NCBI GenBank assembly: GCA_009775125.1
Contig: VSPD01000004.1
Location: 1-15,468, forward strand
Direction of reading: 5' to 3'
Length of the DNA: 15,468 bases
Origin: Muribaculaceae bacterium
Lineage (GTDB): Bacteria > Bacteroidota > Bacteroidia > Bacteroidales > Muribaculaceae
The stretch's first letter is position 1, and the number at the start of each line of letters is the position of its first letter. Shown piece after piece: positions 7,201-14,832 of this stretch. Made by a program: the position numbers and the translations under genes. The notes beneath the pieces are model-generated. The model was not told the DNA's origin, ran no database searches, and was given only the letters and a program-made list of their open reading frames with translations.

Positions 7201-8116
7201 AGCCGTCGGCAAGGCGGTAGGAAACCTTGTAGTCGTTGGTGAACGAGTCGCCGCTATGATAGCCAAACGAATAGTTGCCCCATTGGTCGGGAGCATAGTG
7301 TTTGTCGTAGACGCAGACATATAGGCCGTCGCCAATCACCACGGGAGGGTTGGTGCAGGCGTATGTGGCCGTAGCCGTGCCGTCGGGGGCTATCGACACC
7401 GAGAGCCGGTAGATGCCGCCGGTGAGGCATCGGGCCGACGAAGGCTCTGTGGCGAGGGTGACTGTGCGCTCTGAGGCGTCGGTGCCGTCGAAATCGGCGG
7501 GGAACCAATATTGCGAGGTTTCGCCGGAAGCGTCGTTGAAATAGGTCAAGGCGGGCAAAGCGCAGCCGGCTTCGAGCGAGACATTGCCCTGCCAGAGCGA
7601 TGCAGCCTTGTCAAAAGTCAAGGCTACGCCCTCGCCAAAGGTCATCGAGTCGGCCGACGAGCCGTCGGCGATGCCCAGCGTAAGCGTGGAGCTGTCGGCG
7701 GCAATGGTCACGGTAAAGCGCGCGTCCTCGTAAGGAAATTCGTTAGCCTCGAATTCTACGCCATCCGACATCGTTGCCGAATATACAATATTGCTTATCG
7801 CTTCTTTCCATGTCTCATCGGAATAGCCCTGCCATTTTCCCATATATTCAGAGCCATAGACAGTGTCGTCGACCTTGACTCTGACAGAGAATTTGCCGTG
7901 AAGGTTCAAGCCGGAAATGATGCCGGAATACGTTCCGCCGCCTTTGGCGTCGAGTATGCCAAGTTGTTGAGAATAAGCGTCGCAAATCGTCACGACGCTA
8001 TTTTCGGAGACATCCCCGCCGGGGACAGTCCCGTCGACTGTTCCGGAAGCAAAGGACGGAACAGCGATGCTTACGGCGCAAGTCAACGCCATAAACAGTT
8101 TACAAACTGCATTCAT
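4298..8116 (-). CDS. Very large secreted protein with type IX-like C-terminal sorting tail, function unknown
   Basis: A 1272-aa protein beginning with a signal peptide (MNAVCKLFMALTCAVSIAVPSFASG, probable cleavage after FAS). The rest is beta-rich, Gly/Asp/Tyr-rich and without catalytic motifs I recognise. Several segments share a loose pattern: a strand such as YRLSVSIAPDGTATATY, FRMRLREDGNYYMSYQV or YDVTVHLGRQIFDLV, then a short linker and a Leu/Tyr/Val strand. This suggests tandem beta-sandwich modules, vaguely like SusE/SusF repeats. QNEKYRF occurs twice, about 60 residues apart (near residues 750 and 810). The last ~48 residues (ITVTGAASVSIYTAAG... through APGVYIVVADGRASKHIL) resemble the Por/type IX C-terminal sorting domain, so surface export is likely. 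A low-complexity EEEGGEAPAPESSS linker precedes the tail region. It is transcribed alone, with its own -7 box and terminator. Binding or adhesion would fit, but nothing proves it. Confidence 0.82.
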   Translation of the reverse strand: MNAVCKLFMALTCAVSIAVPSFASGTVDGTVPGGDVSENSVVTICDAYSQQLGILDAKGGGTYSGIISGLNLHGKFSVRVKVDDTVYGSEYMGKWQGYSDETWKEAISNIVYSATMSDGVEFEANEFPYEDARFTVTIAADSSTLTLGIADGSSADSMTFGEGVALTFDKAASLWQGNVSLEAGCALPALTYFNDASGETSQYWFPADFDGTDASERTVTLATEPSSARCLTGGIYRLSVSIAPDGTATATYACTNPPVVIGDGLYVCVYDKHYAPDQWGNYSFGYHSGDSFTNDYKVSYRLADGSYAIAIGMDYSQAFYIMNNGVAYRPALADVDTPFASQEGDMATFTFTPSADHSLRKKVSYGDNGYRMLIISANGSNIDVKGYRVDVDEANRMNIIGSLAAPADDFGHMADVILHFKGDAAQGYIDGYRKLDLQPSGAHGIHDLCLKAGQEFEICRGRAIYGESGEIIGIDEKDMVRYGCKNSPAQGATTVTLTDGDISTLYDQYSGQCLTTTYSVVRDGEFSFVIFYTTTTKQITVSRKVLKDRGIKIGAFDASGMLLGDYADMQYKNNNRRNLMSACIPRGGYVEFGYPVADASGREIVEPFQFYNLGLSNSVGYDTEATGEKVSRFEARDEDFADGADTCWYRFRMRLREDGNYYMSYQVVNMPDKVWLYVDMPAGAEYYFVNRRGADINPGWTLADGDPADGLVWYAAHTSSDNNGQDANPALAGRRINMFNHLNVGTDYQNEKYRFKKFHYNGTRPLENVEVDMDIASMSHRYGVDYEGRSYYFEGSCAGVQLDGKLDWAKQNEKYRFVYHPTTGYYTCYLEYLWGDWFIYNYDEAGLQQTSFYPFNLNNVIHEINHPYYLSDGQNRYISDAKKELTAGTAADTPIPTVDNTSYKDRFMIAMAPDATAIIQGSNFQYDWVQSPVYKDVTIVFDPANNVLWLVSGHTDSDDDGDNPYGELYIVFTDVEPSEWDRSRLDEYDGAESGAHWVKLKADPDELGRYTADGVKFPVRAGARHSSYFFSNRLGHTLAETIRHSNNYHAGSVDPTYEPTADETLYGSVFTKLVYNEDGRDGRGSFESHDKPLSIVNTAATAYAPVVYVRRWDNKELAPFENCYVDARANSARRIGRAAIEEEGGEAPAPESSSVATTDDLPQTAEGDYVLRTFASEPYVYDVTVHLGRQIFDLVTTPRLVVSGNDDMSADAAPSAVIRAGAGHITVTGAASVSIYTAAGVCILRDASGADIDVAPGVYIVVADGRASKHIL

Positions 8117-8370
8117 TAGTTTTTGCTAAGATTCTTTTTCTTTGGTTATGGTCTGTATAAACAGGCAACTCTCACGTAAGGCTGCCAATCATCGTTCTTA
8201 AAAATTTGTACAAATTTATATCTATTCCGCGACATAATCCATATATTTAACTTATTTTAATATTTAATAACACAGATTTGTCGCCATGCGACACATGGAA
8301 ACAATCTTTTCACGCAAATGGGCTCGCCGATAGCGAAATTTGTTGTAATTTAGCGCATTATTTTACGCTA
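8117..8370. other. Divergent intergenic region between the secreted-protein and AsmA genes
   Basis: This 254-bp stretch separates two outward-reading start codons. On the left, 8117-8210 would be a roughly 90-nt leader of the secreted-protein mRNA; it contains a weak GGCA...TGCC pairing but no riboswitch I can name. The middle (8211-8275) is strongly AT-rich. A small hairpin GTCGC-CAT-GCGAC lies at 8280-8292. Near the AsmA start, TAATTTAG at 8346-8353 is one base off the -7 consensus and may be its promoter. I see no gene here. Confidence 0.5.
8211..8218 (-). promoter_or_regulatory. -7 promoter box for the large secreted-protein gene
   Basis: The minus strand reads TAAATTTG, matching TAnnTTTG, about 95 bases before the ATG at 8116. 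No convincing -33 TTG lies 19-21 bp upstream. The surroundings are AT-rich, which makes chance matches more likely, so confidence is moderate. Confidence 0.45.
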
Positions 8371-11300
8371 ATGACCGAGACTAAGAAAAGACGACATATT
8401 TTTGCGACAGTGGCAAAGATTACGGGCTGGACCCTGATGGCTGTGGTGCTGTTTGTGGCCGGATTGCTCATGGCCACGCTGAAAATCCTCTCGCCCGAGC
8501 GGCTCACCCCGCTTGCCGTGCGCATCGCCAACTCCACGCTCAACGCCGATGTGTCGGTGGCCCGCGCCGAGCTGCGGCTGCGCGGCTCCGCTCCGTTTCT
8601 CAACCTGGAAGTGGATTCCCTGGTGGTGATTTCACGCGACATAGCCTCCCTCCCCGCCGCCGCGCGCGACACTCTCCCGGCATGGTCGGACACGCTGCTG
8701 TGCGCCGACAAGATTTCGGGCGGCATCAACCTGCCCATGCTTGCCAGGGGCGAGATAAGGCTCAACGACGTGACGGTGACGCGCCCGGGGGTGAACGTGC
8801 TTGTCGTTGACGAGCATCTCAACAATTTCACTCTCACCGAGCTGTCGGCCGACGCCGACACATCCGATTCGTTCGTGCCGCAAATCAGCATCAACCGATT
8901 CCGGTTTGTCGACCCAAAGCCTTTCCGCTTCGACGACATGGCCCGGTATATGCACATCTACGCGCAGCTCTCCCGCGCCTCGATAACCGAGACCGACATC
9001 GACAAGACTCCATTCTATAAAATCGACTTTCAGAGCAACATCGAGTCGCCGCTTTTCCGTTTCTTCGGCCTCGAAGACATCCCCGTGGCTTTCGACGGCG
9101 ATTTGCGCTGGGTGAGCTCGCGGCCGATGGAATTTGCCCTCGACAATTTCAATTTCACGGTGAGCGTGTTCTCCGGCAAGCTCGACACATCGTTCGACTT
9201 CTCGTCGAGCATGGTCGTGCCCCGCTTCGACATCAACATCGACCCGGTGAAGATTTCCGACCTTCTGCGCCTTATTCCCGAGGAGATAGCCCGTGAATAT
9301 GCCATACCGCGCGACATCGACACCGACGCGACGCTCGCCGTGGAGTCGCATCTTACACGCCCCTACGATATGGGCGACGACGCCCTGCCCTACGCCACAT
9401 TCCGTTTCCGCATCCCGGAAAGCAGCCTTCGCTGGCGGCAACTCGACCTGCGGAAGCTGGAACTCGACGCCGGCCTCGATTTCGACGGCCGAGATTTCGA
9501 CGCCATGACAGCCGAGATTTCACGCCTGCTCATCTCCGGCCCGGCCACCACTCTGGAAGTGAAAGGCACGGTGGCGTCGATAGTTTCCGACCCGGCGTTC
9601 GACGGCTCGGTCAACGGCCACATCCTGCTCGACCGCCTTCCTCCTATTATCACCCGCTACCTCGGCGGACTGCTCAAAGGACGGCTCACGGCGGCAACCG
9701 ACATCGACGCGCGGCTGTCGATGTTCTCGCGCCAAAATTTCCACCGCCTGCGCTTGAAGGGCGATGTCGACCTCGACAATATCTACTATCTGTCGGCCGA
9801 CACATCGCTCATGGTGGCGCTCCGCCATGCCTGCCTGCGCTTCGGCACCAACGAAAAAACGAAAAATCGACTGGGCGAGCGTGTCGACAGCCTGCTCACC
9901 GCCGTGGTGGAGGTTGACACTGCCTCGATACTCCAATCGCAGAATTCGATGCACCTGAGCCGCTTCCGCCTGGGCGTAGGAGCGCAAAACAAACGCGCAT
10001 CGTCCGACACCACGGCCATAATCCCGATGGGCGGACACATGAGCCTGGGCATGTTCTCGCTGTTCACGCTGTCGGATTCCGCCGGCTTCCGCATCAAGGA
10101 CGTAGAGGGCGCGGTGGCCATGCACCGATTCAACAACGACGCCCACCTGCCGCTTTTCACCGGCAACCTCAACATCGGCCGCCTCTCGGCCGGAAACAAC
10201 TCCACGCGCATGATGCTTTCCGACGGCCACCTAAACCTGAAAATGAGCAAGCTGCCCGAAACTCCCCGGCAGGCCGCTCGCCGCAAGGCCGTGAAGCACA
10301 TCGCCGACTCCATCGCCCCGATATACCCCGACATACCTATCGACTCCATCTACCGCGTGGCCTTGGAGATACACCGCGAGAAAAGCCGCGGCAAACTGCC
10401 GCGCGTGCATAAGGAGATGACCGACTCCGACTTGGAGATAATCCAATGGGGAGCCTCGTCGCTGGTGCGCCGCCTGCTGCTGCAATGGGATGTGACGGGA
10501 AGCCTCACGGCCAACCGCGCCGGCTTGTTCACGGCATCGTTCCCCGTGCGAAACCGCATGCAGAATATCAACATCACCTTCAACAACGACTCGCTCTATC
10601 TCGACAAAGTGCGCTATAAGGCCGGACATTCCGACTTCCTTTTCTCCGGCAACATCTCCAACATGAAGCGCGCCTTTACATCGCGCATGGGGCGCACGCC
10701 GATAAAGCTGCACCTCGACGTGCTGTCGGACACGGTAGACGTAAACGAACTGGCAGCCGCGTTCTTCTCCGGAGCCGCCGCTTCAAACTCTGTGAAACTG
10801 GATGCCGACCCCGACATAAGCGACGACGAGCTCGACCGCCGCATCTCTCAAAACCACAGCCAATATACCGACTCCGTAGCGCCGGTGCTCGTGCCTGTCA
10901 ACATCGACGCAGAGTTCAAGGTCAAAGCCCGCAACGTGCTCTATTCCGACCTCATGCTCCACAATCTCACCGGCGAGGTCCTTGCCTACGACGGCGCACT
11001 CAACCTCAACAGCCTCAACGCCACCTCCGAAGTCGGCTCCGTGAATCTGTCGGCCCTCTATTCCGCGCCGACGCCCCGCGACATCAACTTCGGATTCGGC
11101 ATGCAACTCTCCGACTTCAATCTCGCCCACTTCCTGCGGCTCGTTCCGGCCGTCGACTCTATAATGCCGCTGCTGCGCGACTTCGGCGGAATCATATCGG
11201 CCAACATAGCCGCCACATCGGCAGTAGACCCGCACATGAACCTCGACCTGGCCTCGCTCAAAGCCGCGATAAAAATCGAAGGCGACTCTCTGGTTGTAAT

Positions 11301-11823
11301 CGACCCGGAGACGTTCAAGACCATGGCAAAATGGCTTATGTTCAAGAACAAGAACCGGAACATCATAAACCATGTATCGGCCGAGATGATTGTCGAAAAT
11401 AACGAGATGCAGCTGTTCCCCTTCATGTTCGACTTCGACCGCTACCGCCTCGGCGTGCAAGGCTACAACGACCTGGCCATGAACTTCGACTATCACGTGG
11501 CGGTGCTGAAATCGCCTATACCGTTCAAGTTCGGAATAAACATAAAAGGCAATCCCGACGACTTCAAGATACGCCTCGGACGCGCCCGCTTCAACGAAAA
11601 GACGGCCGGACAGCGCGTGGCAATTGTCGACACCACTCGTGTCAACCTCCTGCGCCAGTTCCGCGAGGTATTCCGCCGCGGCGTGCGCAACTCACGCTTC
11701 GCGCGCCTCGACATAGGCTCGCGCCCCACCGCCGCCGACATCAACCTCGACACCGACACAATCACCCGCGCCGACTCGCTCTACTTCATCAAAGAAGGCC
11801 TCATCCCGGCAGTAGAAAAGTAG
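8371..11823 (+). CDS. AsmA-family protein, membrane-anchored periplasmic giant
   Basis: A 1150-aa protein from the ATG at 8371 (MTETKKRRHIFATVAKITGW). Longer readings start at a TTG in AT-rich DNA and add residues of no coding character. A single N-terminal membrane anchor covers residues about 14-36, followed directly by SPERLTPLAVRIANSTLNADVSVARAELRL, the typical AsmA entry where the beta-groove begins. A long beta-strand-rich body with repeated 'F.F.I..S.L.....L.L..L..' segments follows. The C-terminal part (about residues 955-1075, including AEMIVENNEMQLFPF and KSPIPFKFGINIKGNPDDFKI) matches the AsmA C-terminal region. AsmA/TamB/YhdP-like proteins bridge the inner and outer membranes and are linked to phospholipid transport and outer-membrane biogenesis; applying that role here is inference. 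It is upstream of the HAD gene on the same strand (95-bp gap). Confidence 0.88.
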   Translation: MTETKKRRHIFATVAKITGWTLMAVVLFVAGLLMATLKILSPERLTPLAVRIANSTLNADVSVARAELRLRGSAPFLNLEVDSLVVISRDIASLPAAARDTLPAWSDTLLCADKISGGINLPMLARGEIRLNDVTVTRPGVNVLVVDEHLNNFTLTELSADADTSDSFVPQISINRFRFVDPKPFRFDDMARYMHIYAQLSRASITETDIDKTPFYKIDFQSNIESPLFRFFGLEDIPVAFDGDLRWVSSRPMEFALDNFNFTVSVFSGKLDTSFDFSSSMVVPRFDINIDPVKISDLLRLIPEEIAREYAIPRDIDTDATLAVESHLTRPYDMGDDALPYATFRFRIPESSLRWRQLDLRKLELDAGLDFDGRDFDAMTAEISRLLISGPATTLEVKGTVASIVSDPAFDGSVNGHILLDRLPPIITRYLGGLLKGRLTAATDIDARLSMFSRQNFHRLRLKGDVDLDNIYYLSADTSLMVALRHACLRFGTNEKTKNRLGERVDSLLTAVVEVDTASILQSQNSMHLSRFRLGVGAQNKRASSDTTAIIPMGGHMSLGMFSLFTLSDSAGFRIKDVEGAVAMHRFNNDAHLPLFTGNLNIGRLSAGNNSTRMMLSDGHLNLKMSKLPETPRQAARRKAVKHIADSIAPIYPDIPIDSIYRVALEIHREKSRGKLPRVHKEMTDSDLEIIQWGASSLVRRLLLQWDVTGSLTANRAGLFTASFPVRNRMQNINITFNNDSLYLDKVRYKAGHSDFLFSGNISNMKRAFTSRMGRTPIKLHLDVLSDTVDVNELAAAFFSGAAASNSVKLDADPDISDDELDRRISQNHSQYTDSVAPVLVPVNIDAEFKVKARNVLYSDLMLHNLTGEVLAYDGALNLNSLNATSEVGSVNLSALYSAPTPRDINFGFGMQLSDFNLAHFLRLVPAVDSIMPLLRDFGGIISANIAATSAVDPHMNLDLASLKAAIKIEGDSLVVIDPETFKTMAKWLMFKNKNRNIINHVSAEMIVENNEMQLFPFMFDFDRYRLGVQGYNDLAMNFDYHVAVLKSPIPFKFGINIKGNPDDFKIRLGRARFNEKTAGQRVAIVDTTRVNLLRQFREVFRRGVRNSRFARLDIGSRPTAADINLDTDTITRADSLYFIKEGLIPAVEK

Positions 11824-11826
11824 GAT

Positions 11827-11858
11827 AGTTGGGGAGTTGGGAAGTTGGGAAGTTGGGG
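11827..11858 (+). repeat. Tandem repeat, four 8-bp units (AGTTGGGR)
   Basis: Four consecutive units read AGTTGGGG, AGTTGGGA, AGTTGGGA, AGTTGGGG, beginning 4 bases after the AsmA stop. It is a short microsatellite-like array directly before a REP-like palindrome. No function is evident. Confidence 0.85.
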
Positions 11859-11861
11859 TGT

Positions 11862-11885
11862 AGGAACACAAGCCTCCGGCTTGTG
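11862..11885 (+). repeat. REP-like palindrome, family 1, copy 3
   Basis: AGGAA followed by CACAAGCC / GGCTTGTG with loop TCC, a perfect 8-bp stem at 11867-11885. The stem and flank equal copy 2 (1060-1083) read on the opposite strand. It lies between the AsmA and HAD genes, 33 bases before the HAD start, and would be inside any shared transcript. Confidence 0.8.
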
Positions 11886-11918
11886 AAACCCCCTATCTAT
11901 TTTAAAAATACATAAATA

Positions 11919-12629
11919 ATGACAGCCATAACCCAATATCTCGCCGCCACCGGCTTCAAAGAATTCCGTCCCAAGGCCGCCCTTATCGACATGGACGGCA
12001 CCCTCTACGACTCGATGCCTCGCCACGCCGACGCATGGATGGAAATGTGCCGCCAAGCCGGACTCGACGCCGAGCACGACGAATTTTTCCTCCACGAAGG
12101 GCGCACCGGAGCCGCCACGATCGACATACTGATGCGGCGCACTTTCGGACGCCCCGCCACCGACAAGGAAAAGAAAGAACTCTATGCCATAAAGTCGGCG
12201 GCCTTCGCCGCCATGCCCCCTGTCGACCCCATGCCCGGCGCCGCGCGTATGCTCCGCACCCTTGCCGACGCCGGCATCACCCGCGTGCTCGTCACAGGCT
12301 CCGGGCAGGCCACCCTGCTCAACCGCCTCGACAGCGACTTCCCCGGCGCGTTTTCCCCCGGGCTGCGCATCACCTCGGCCGACGTAAGCCGCGGCAAGCC
12401 CGACCCTGAGCCGTATCTGCGCGCCATGTCGATGGCCGGCGTGGAGCCCTGGCAGTCGATAGTGATAGAAAATGCCCCGCTGGGCGTACAATCCGGCGTG
12501 GCGGCAAAAGCCTTCACAGTGGCCGTCACCACCGGCCCCATCCCCCGCGAGGCCTTCGTCGAGGCCGGCGCGTCGCTGATAATGCCGTCGATGCCCGATT
12601 TCGCCGACCTCCTCCCCACAATTCTTTAA
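11919..12629 (+). CDS. HAD-superfamily phosphatase, beta-phosphoglucomutase-like
   Basis: A 236-aa cytoplasmic protein. Motif I is DMDGTLYDS, with Asp24 as nucleophile and Asp26 as general acid/base. Motif II is VLVTGS (Thr126), motif III is Lys160 in RGKPDPEPY, and motif IV is IENAPLGVQSG (Glu184-Asn185). Between motifs I and II is a helical cap of type C1, as in the beta-phosphoglucomutase / phosphoglycolate phosphatase branch. Motif IV has EN rather than ED; the ENAPLGV form is common in one subgroup, so I do not read it as a defect. The substrate is probably a small sugar phosphate but cannot be told from sequence. No promoter box is obvious in the 95 bp upstream, so it may be transcribed with the AsmA gene. 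Its stop codon is followed after one base by a long palindromic repeat. Confidence 0.88.
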   Translation: MTAITQYLAATGFKEFRPKAALIDMDGTLYDSMPRHADAWMEMCRQAGLDAEHDEFFLHEGRTGAATIDILMRRTFGRPATDKEKKELYAIKSAAFAAMPPVDPMPGAARMLRTLADAGITRVLVTGSGQATLLNRLDSDFPGAFSPGLRITSADVSRGKPDPEPYLRAMSMAGVEPWQSIVIENAPLGVQSGVAAKAFTVAVTTGPIPREAFVEAGASLIMPSMPDFADLLPTIL

Positions 12630-12630
12630 A

Positions 12631-12699
12631 TGCACAATTCACGATGCACGATGCACAATTGGCTTTCAGCGCGTAGCCCGATTGTGCATCGTGCATCGT
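12631..12699. repeat. Long palindromic repeat, family 2, copy 2
   Basis: ACGATGCACGATGCACAAT (12641-12659) pairs perfectly with 12681-12699 over 19 bp. The central 12660-12680 contains GGCT...AGCC around TTCAGCGCGT. It matches copy 1 (1541-1606) at 65 of 66 positions and starts one base after the HAD stop codon. A short ATTTTG follows the right arm, so it could work as a weak terminator between the HAD gene and the hutU promoter. Confidence 0.88.
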
Positions 12700-12755
12700 A
12701 TTTTGTACTCTGAAAAAAATCACATATCAAAATTCTAAAATTTCAAAAAGATTCG

Positions 12756-12763
12756 TATCTTTG
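12756..12763 (+). promoter_or_regulatory. -7 promoter box for hutU
   Basis: TATCTTTG matches TAnnTTTG exactly and ends 21 bases before the ATG at 12785. The region upstream is AT-rich, in contrast to the GC-rich genes around it. No clear -33 TTG is seen at 19-21 bp. It suggests that hutU starts its own transcript. Confidence 0.6.
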
Positions 12764-12784
12764 CCAATATATAAATCAAGCACC

Positions 12785-14782
12785 ATGGATAATAATCGCA
12801 TTCTTCTTGACGCCGTGCTCCCCGAGATGCCGGCCTTCGTCGAAGGAATACGCCGTGCCCCCGACCGCGGCTTCACCCTTACTCCTGAAAAAACTGTCAC
12901 CGCTCTCAAAAACGCCCTGCGCTACGTCCCCGAGGAGCTGCACGAAAAAGTAGCCCCCGAATTTCTCGACGAACTGCGCACACGCGGCCGCATCTACGCC
13001 TACCGCTGGCGCCCCGAAGGCGACATCAAGGCCAAGCCTATCGACCAATACAAGGGCAAATGCCTCGAAGGCAAGGCTTTCCAGGTGATGATCGACAACA
13101 ACCTGTGTTTCGACATAGCTCTATATCCTTACGAACTTGTAACATACGGCGAGACAGGCCAGGTGTGCCAAAACTGGCTGCAATACCGCCTCATCAAAAA
13201 ATATCTTGAAGAGCTCACCGAGAATCAGACGCTCGTAATCGAGTCGGGCCATCCGCTCGGACTCTTCCCCTCGCGCCCCGACGCTCCGCGTGTGATCATC
13301 ACCAACGCCATGATGGTGGGCATGTTCGACACCCCCCACCACTGGCACGAAGCCATGCAGATGGGCGTGGCCAACTATGGGCAGATGACCGCCGGCGGAT
13401 GGATGTATATCGGTCCGCAAGGCATCGTCCACGGCACATTCAACACCCTGCTCAATGCCGGACGCATGAAACTCGGCGTGCCGGCCGACGGCGATCTCCG
13501 CGGCCACCTTTTCGTGTCGTCGGGCCTCGGCGGCATGTCGGGCGCTCAGCCCAAGGCCGCCGAAATAGCCGGAGCCGTGGGCATCATAGCCGAAGTGGAC
13601 GCCTCGCGCATCGCCACACGCCACAGTCAGGGCTGGGTGCGCCACGTCGTTGAAGACATCCCCGAGGCTTTCCGCCTCGCCAATGAATATATCGAAAAGG
13701 CAGAGCCGGCATCGATAGCATATCACGGCAATATCGTCGACCTGCTCGAATACGCCGTGGAGCATAACATCGGCATCGAGCTGCTTTCCGACCAGACATC
13801 GTGCCACGCCGTGTACGAAGGCGGCTACTGCCCGGCCGGCATCACCTTCGAGGAGCGCACACGCCTGCTCCACGACGACCCCGCCGAGTTCCGCCGCCGC
13901 GTCGACGACACCCTGCGCCGCCATTTCCAGGCCATAAAGGCTCTCGTAGCCCGCGGCACCTACTTCTTCGACTACGGCAACTCATTCATGAAAGCCATCT
14001 ACGACGCCGGCGTAAAGGAAATATCGCGCAACGGCATCGACGAAAAGGACGGCTTCATATGGCCGTCGTATGTCGAGGACATCATGGGCCCCATGCTCTT
14101 CGACTACGGCTACGGACCCTTCCGCTGGGTGTGCCTCTCCGGAAAACACGACGACCTCGTGGCCACCGACCGCGCCGCCATGGAATGTATCGACCCCGAC
14201 CGCCGCGGACAGGACCGCGACAACTACAACTGGATACGCGACGCCGAGCGCAACGCCCTCGTAGTCGGCACCCAGGCCCGCATCCTCTACCAAGACGCAA
14301 TGGGACGCCTCAAAATAGCCCTGCGCTTCAATGAGATGGTGCGCCGAGGCGAGGTTGGCCCCATCATGCTCGGACGCGACCACCACGACGTGTCAGGCAC
14401 CGACTCGCCTTTCCGCGAGACATCAAACATCAAAGACGGCTCCAACGTAATGGCCGACATGGCCGTGCAATGCTTCGCCGGCAACTGCGCCCGCGGCATG
14501 AGCCTCGTGGCCCTGCACAACGGCGGCGGCGTAGGCATCGGAAAAGCCATCAACGGCGGCTTCGGCATGGTGTGCGACGGCTCCGAGCGCGTCGACCGCA
14601 TCCTGCGCGACGCCATGCTCTGGGACGTGATGGGAGGCGTGGCCCGCCGCTCATGGGCCCGCAACGAAAACGCCCTCTCCACCGTGCGCGAGTGGAACGA
14701 CACCCAAGCCTCCGCCGGCTTCATGATCACCGAGCCCTTCCTCGCCTCCGACACCCTCCTCCGCTCCCTCCTCGACCGCTAA
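12785..14782 (+). CDS. hutU: Urocanate hydratase (urocanase), long form
   Basis: A 665-aa cytoplasmic enzyme converting urocanate to 4-imidazolone-5-propanoate, the second step of histidine degradation, using tightly bound NAD+ as electrophile. Conserved blocks are VIESGHPLGLFPS (~152-163), the Gly-rich SGLGGMSGAQPKAA (~246-259) of the NAD site, LLSDQTSCHAVYEGGYCPAG (~333-352), FFDYGNSFMKAIYDAG (~394-409), GRDHHDVSGTDSPFRET (~530-546) and ALHNGGGVGIGKAINGG (~576-592). The length fits the long form (about 670 aa, also found in animals) rather than the roughly 555-aa short form. An in-frame TTG at 12761 would overlap the -7 box, so the ATG at 12785 is the better start. Histidase, imidazolonepropionase and formiminotransferase genes are absent from the window; a mobile element follows hutU instead. 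Confidence 0.96.
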   Translation: MDNNRILLDAVLPEMPAFVEGIRRAPDRGFTLTPEKTVTALKNALRYVPEELHEKVAPEFLDELRTRGRIYAYRWRPEGDIKAKPIDQYKGKCLEGKAFQVMIDNNLCFDIALYPYELVTYGETGQVCQNWLQYRLIKKYLEELTENQTLVIESGHPLGLFPSRPDAPRVIITNAMMVGMFDTPHHWHEAMQMGVANYGQMTAGGWMYIGPQGIVHGTFNTLLNAGRMKLGVPADGDLRGHLFVSSGLGGMSGAQPKAAEIAGAVGIIAEVDASRIATRHSQGWVRHVVEDIPEAFRLANEYIEKAEPASIAYHGNIVDLLEYAVEHNIGIELLSDQTSCHAVYEGGYCPAGITFEERTRLLHDDPAEFRRRVDDTLRRHFQAIKALVARGTYFFDYGNSFMKAIYDAGVKEISRNGIDEKDGFIWPSYVEDIMGPMLFDYGYGPFRWVCLSGKHDDLVATDRAAMECIDPDRRGQDRDNYNWIRDAERNALVVGTQARILYQDAMGRLKIALRFNEMVRRGEVGPIMLGRDHHDVSGTDSPFRETSNIKDGSNVMADMAVQCFAGNCARGMSLVALHNGGGVGIGKAINGGFGMVCDGSERVDRILRDAMLWDVMGGVARRSWARNENALSTVREWNDTQASAGFMITEPFLASDTLLRSLLDR

Positions 14783-14832
14783 CCCCCGCAGAGGAGCCTC
14801 ATGGCAAAGCATAGAGATGCCTCGCCATTTTC

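Noticed and set aside
8117..8210. Riboswitch in the leader of the secreted-protein gene
   Set aside because: Only weak, short pairings are visible and nothing matches a known riboswitch core.
8278..8370. TTG start extending the AsmA protein by 31 residues
   Set aside because: The extra residues have no coding character and lie in the AT-rich promoter region; ATG at 8371 gives a normal anchor.
8632..9441. Long antisense frames inside the AsmA gene and, likewise, inside hutU (for example 13121-13924)
   Set aside because: Composition is that of frame shadows (Val/Gly/His/Arg-rich) with no recognisable domain; the sense proteins are well supported.
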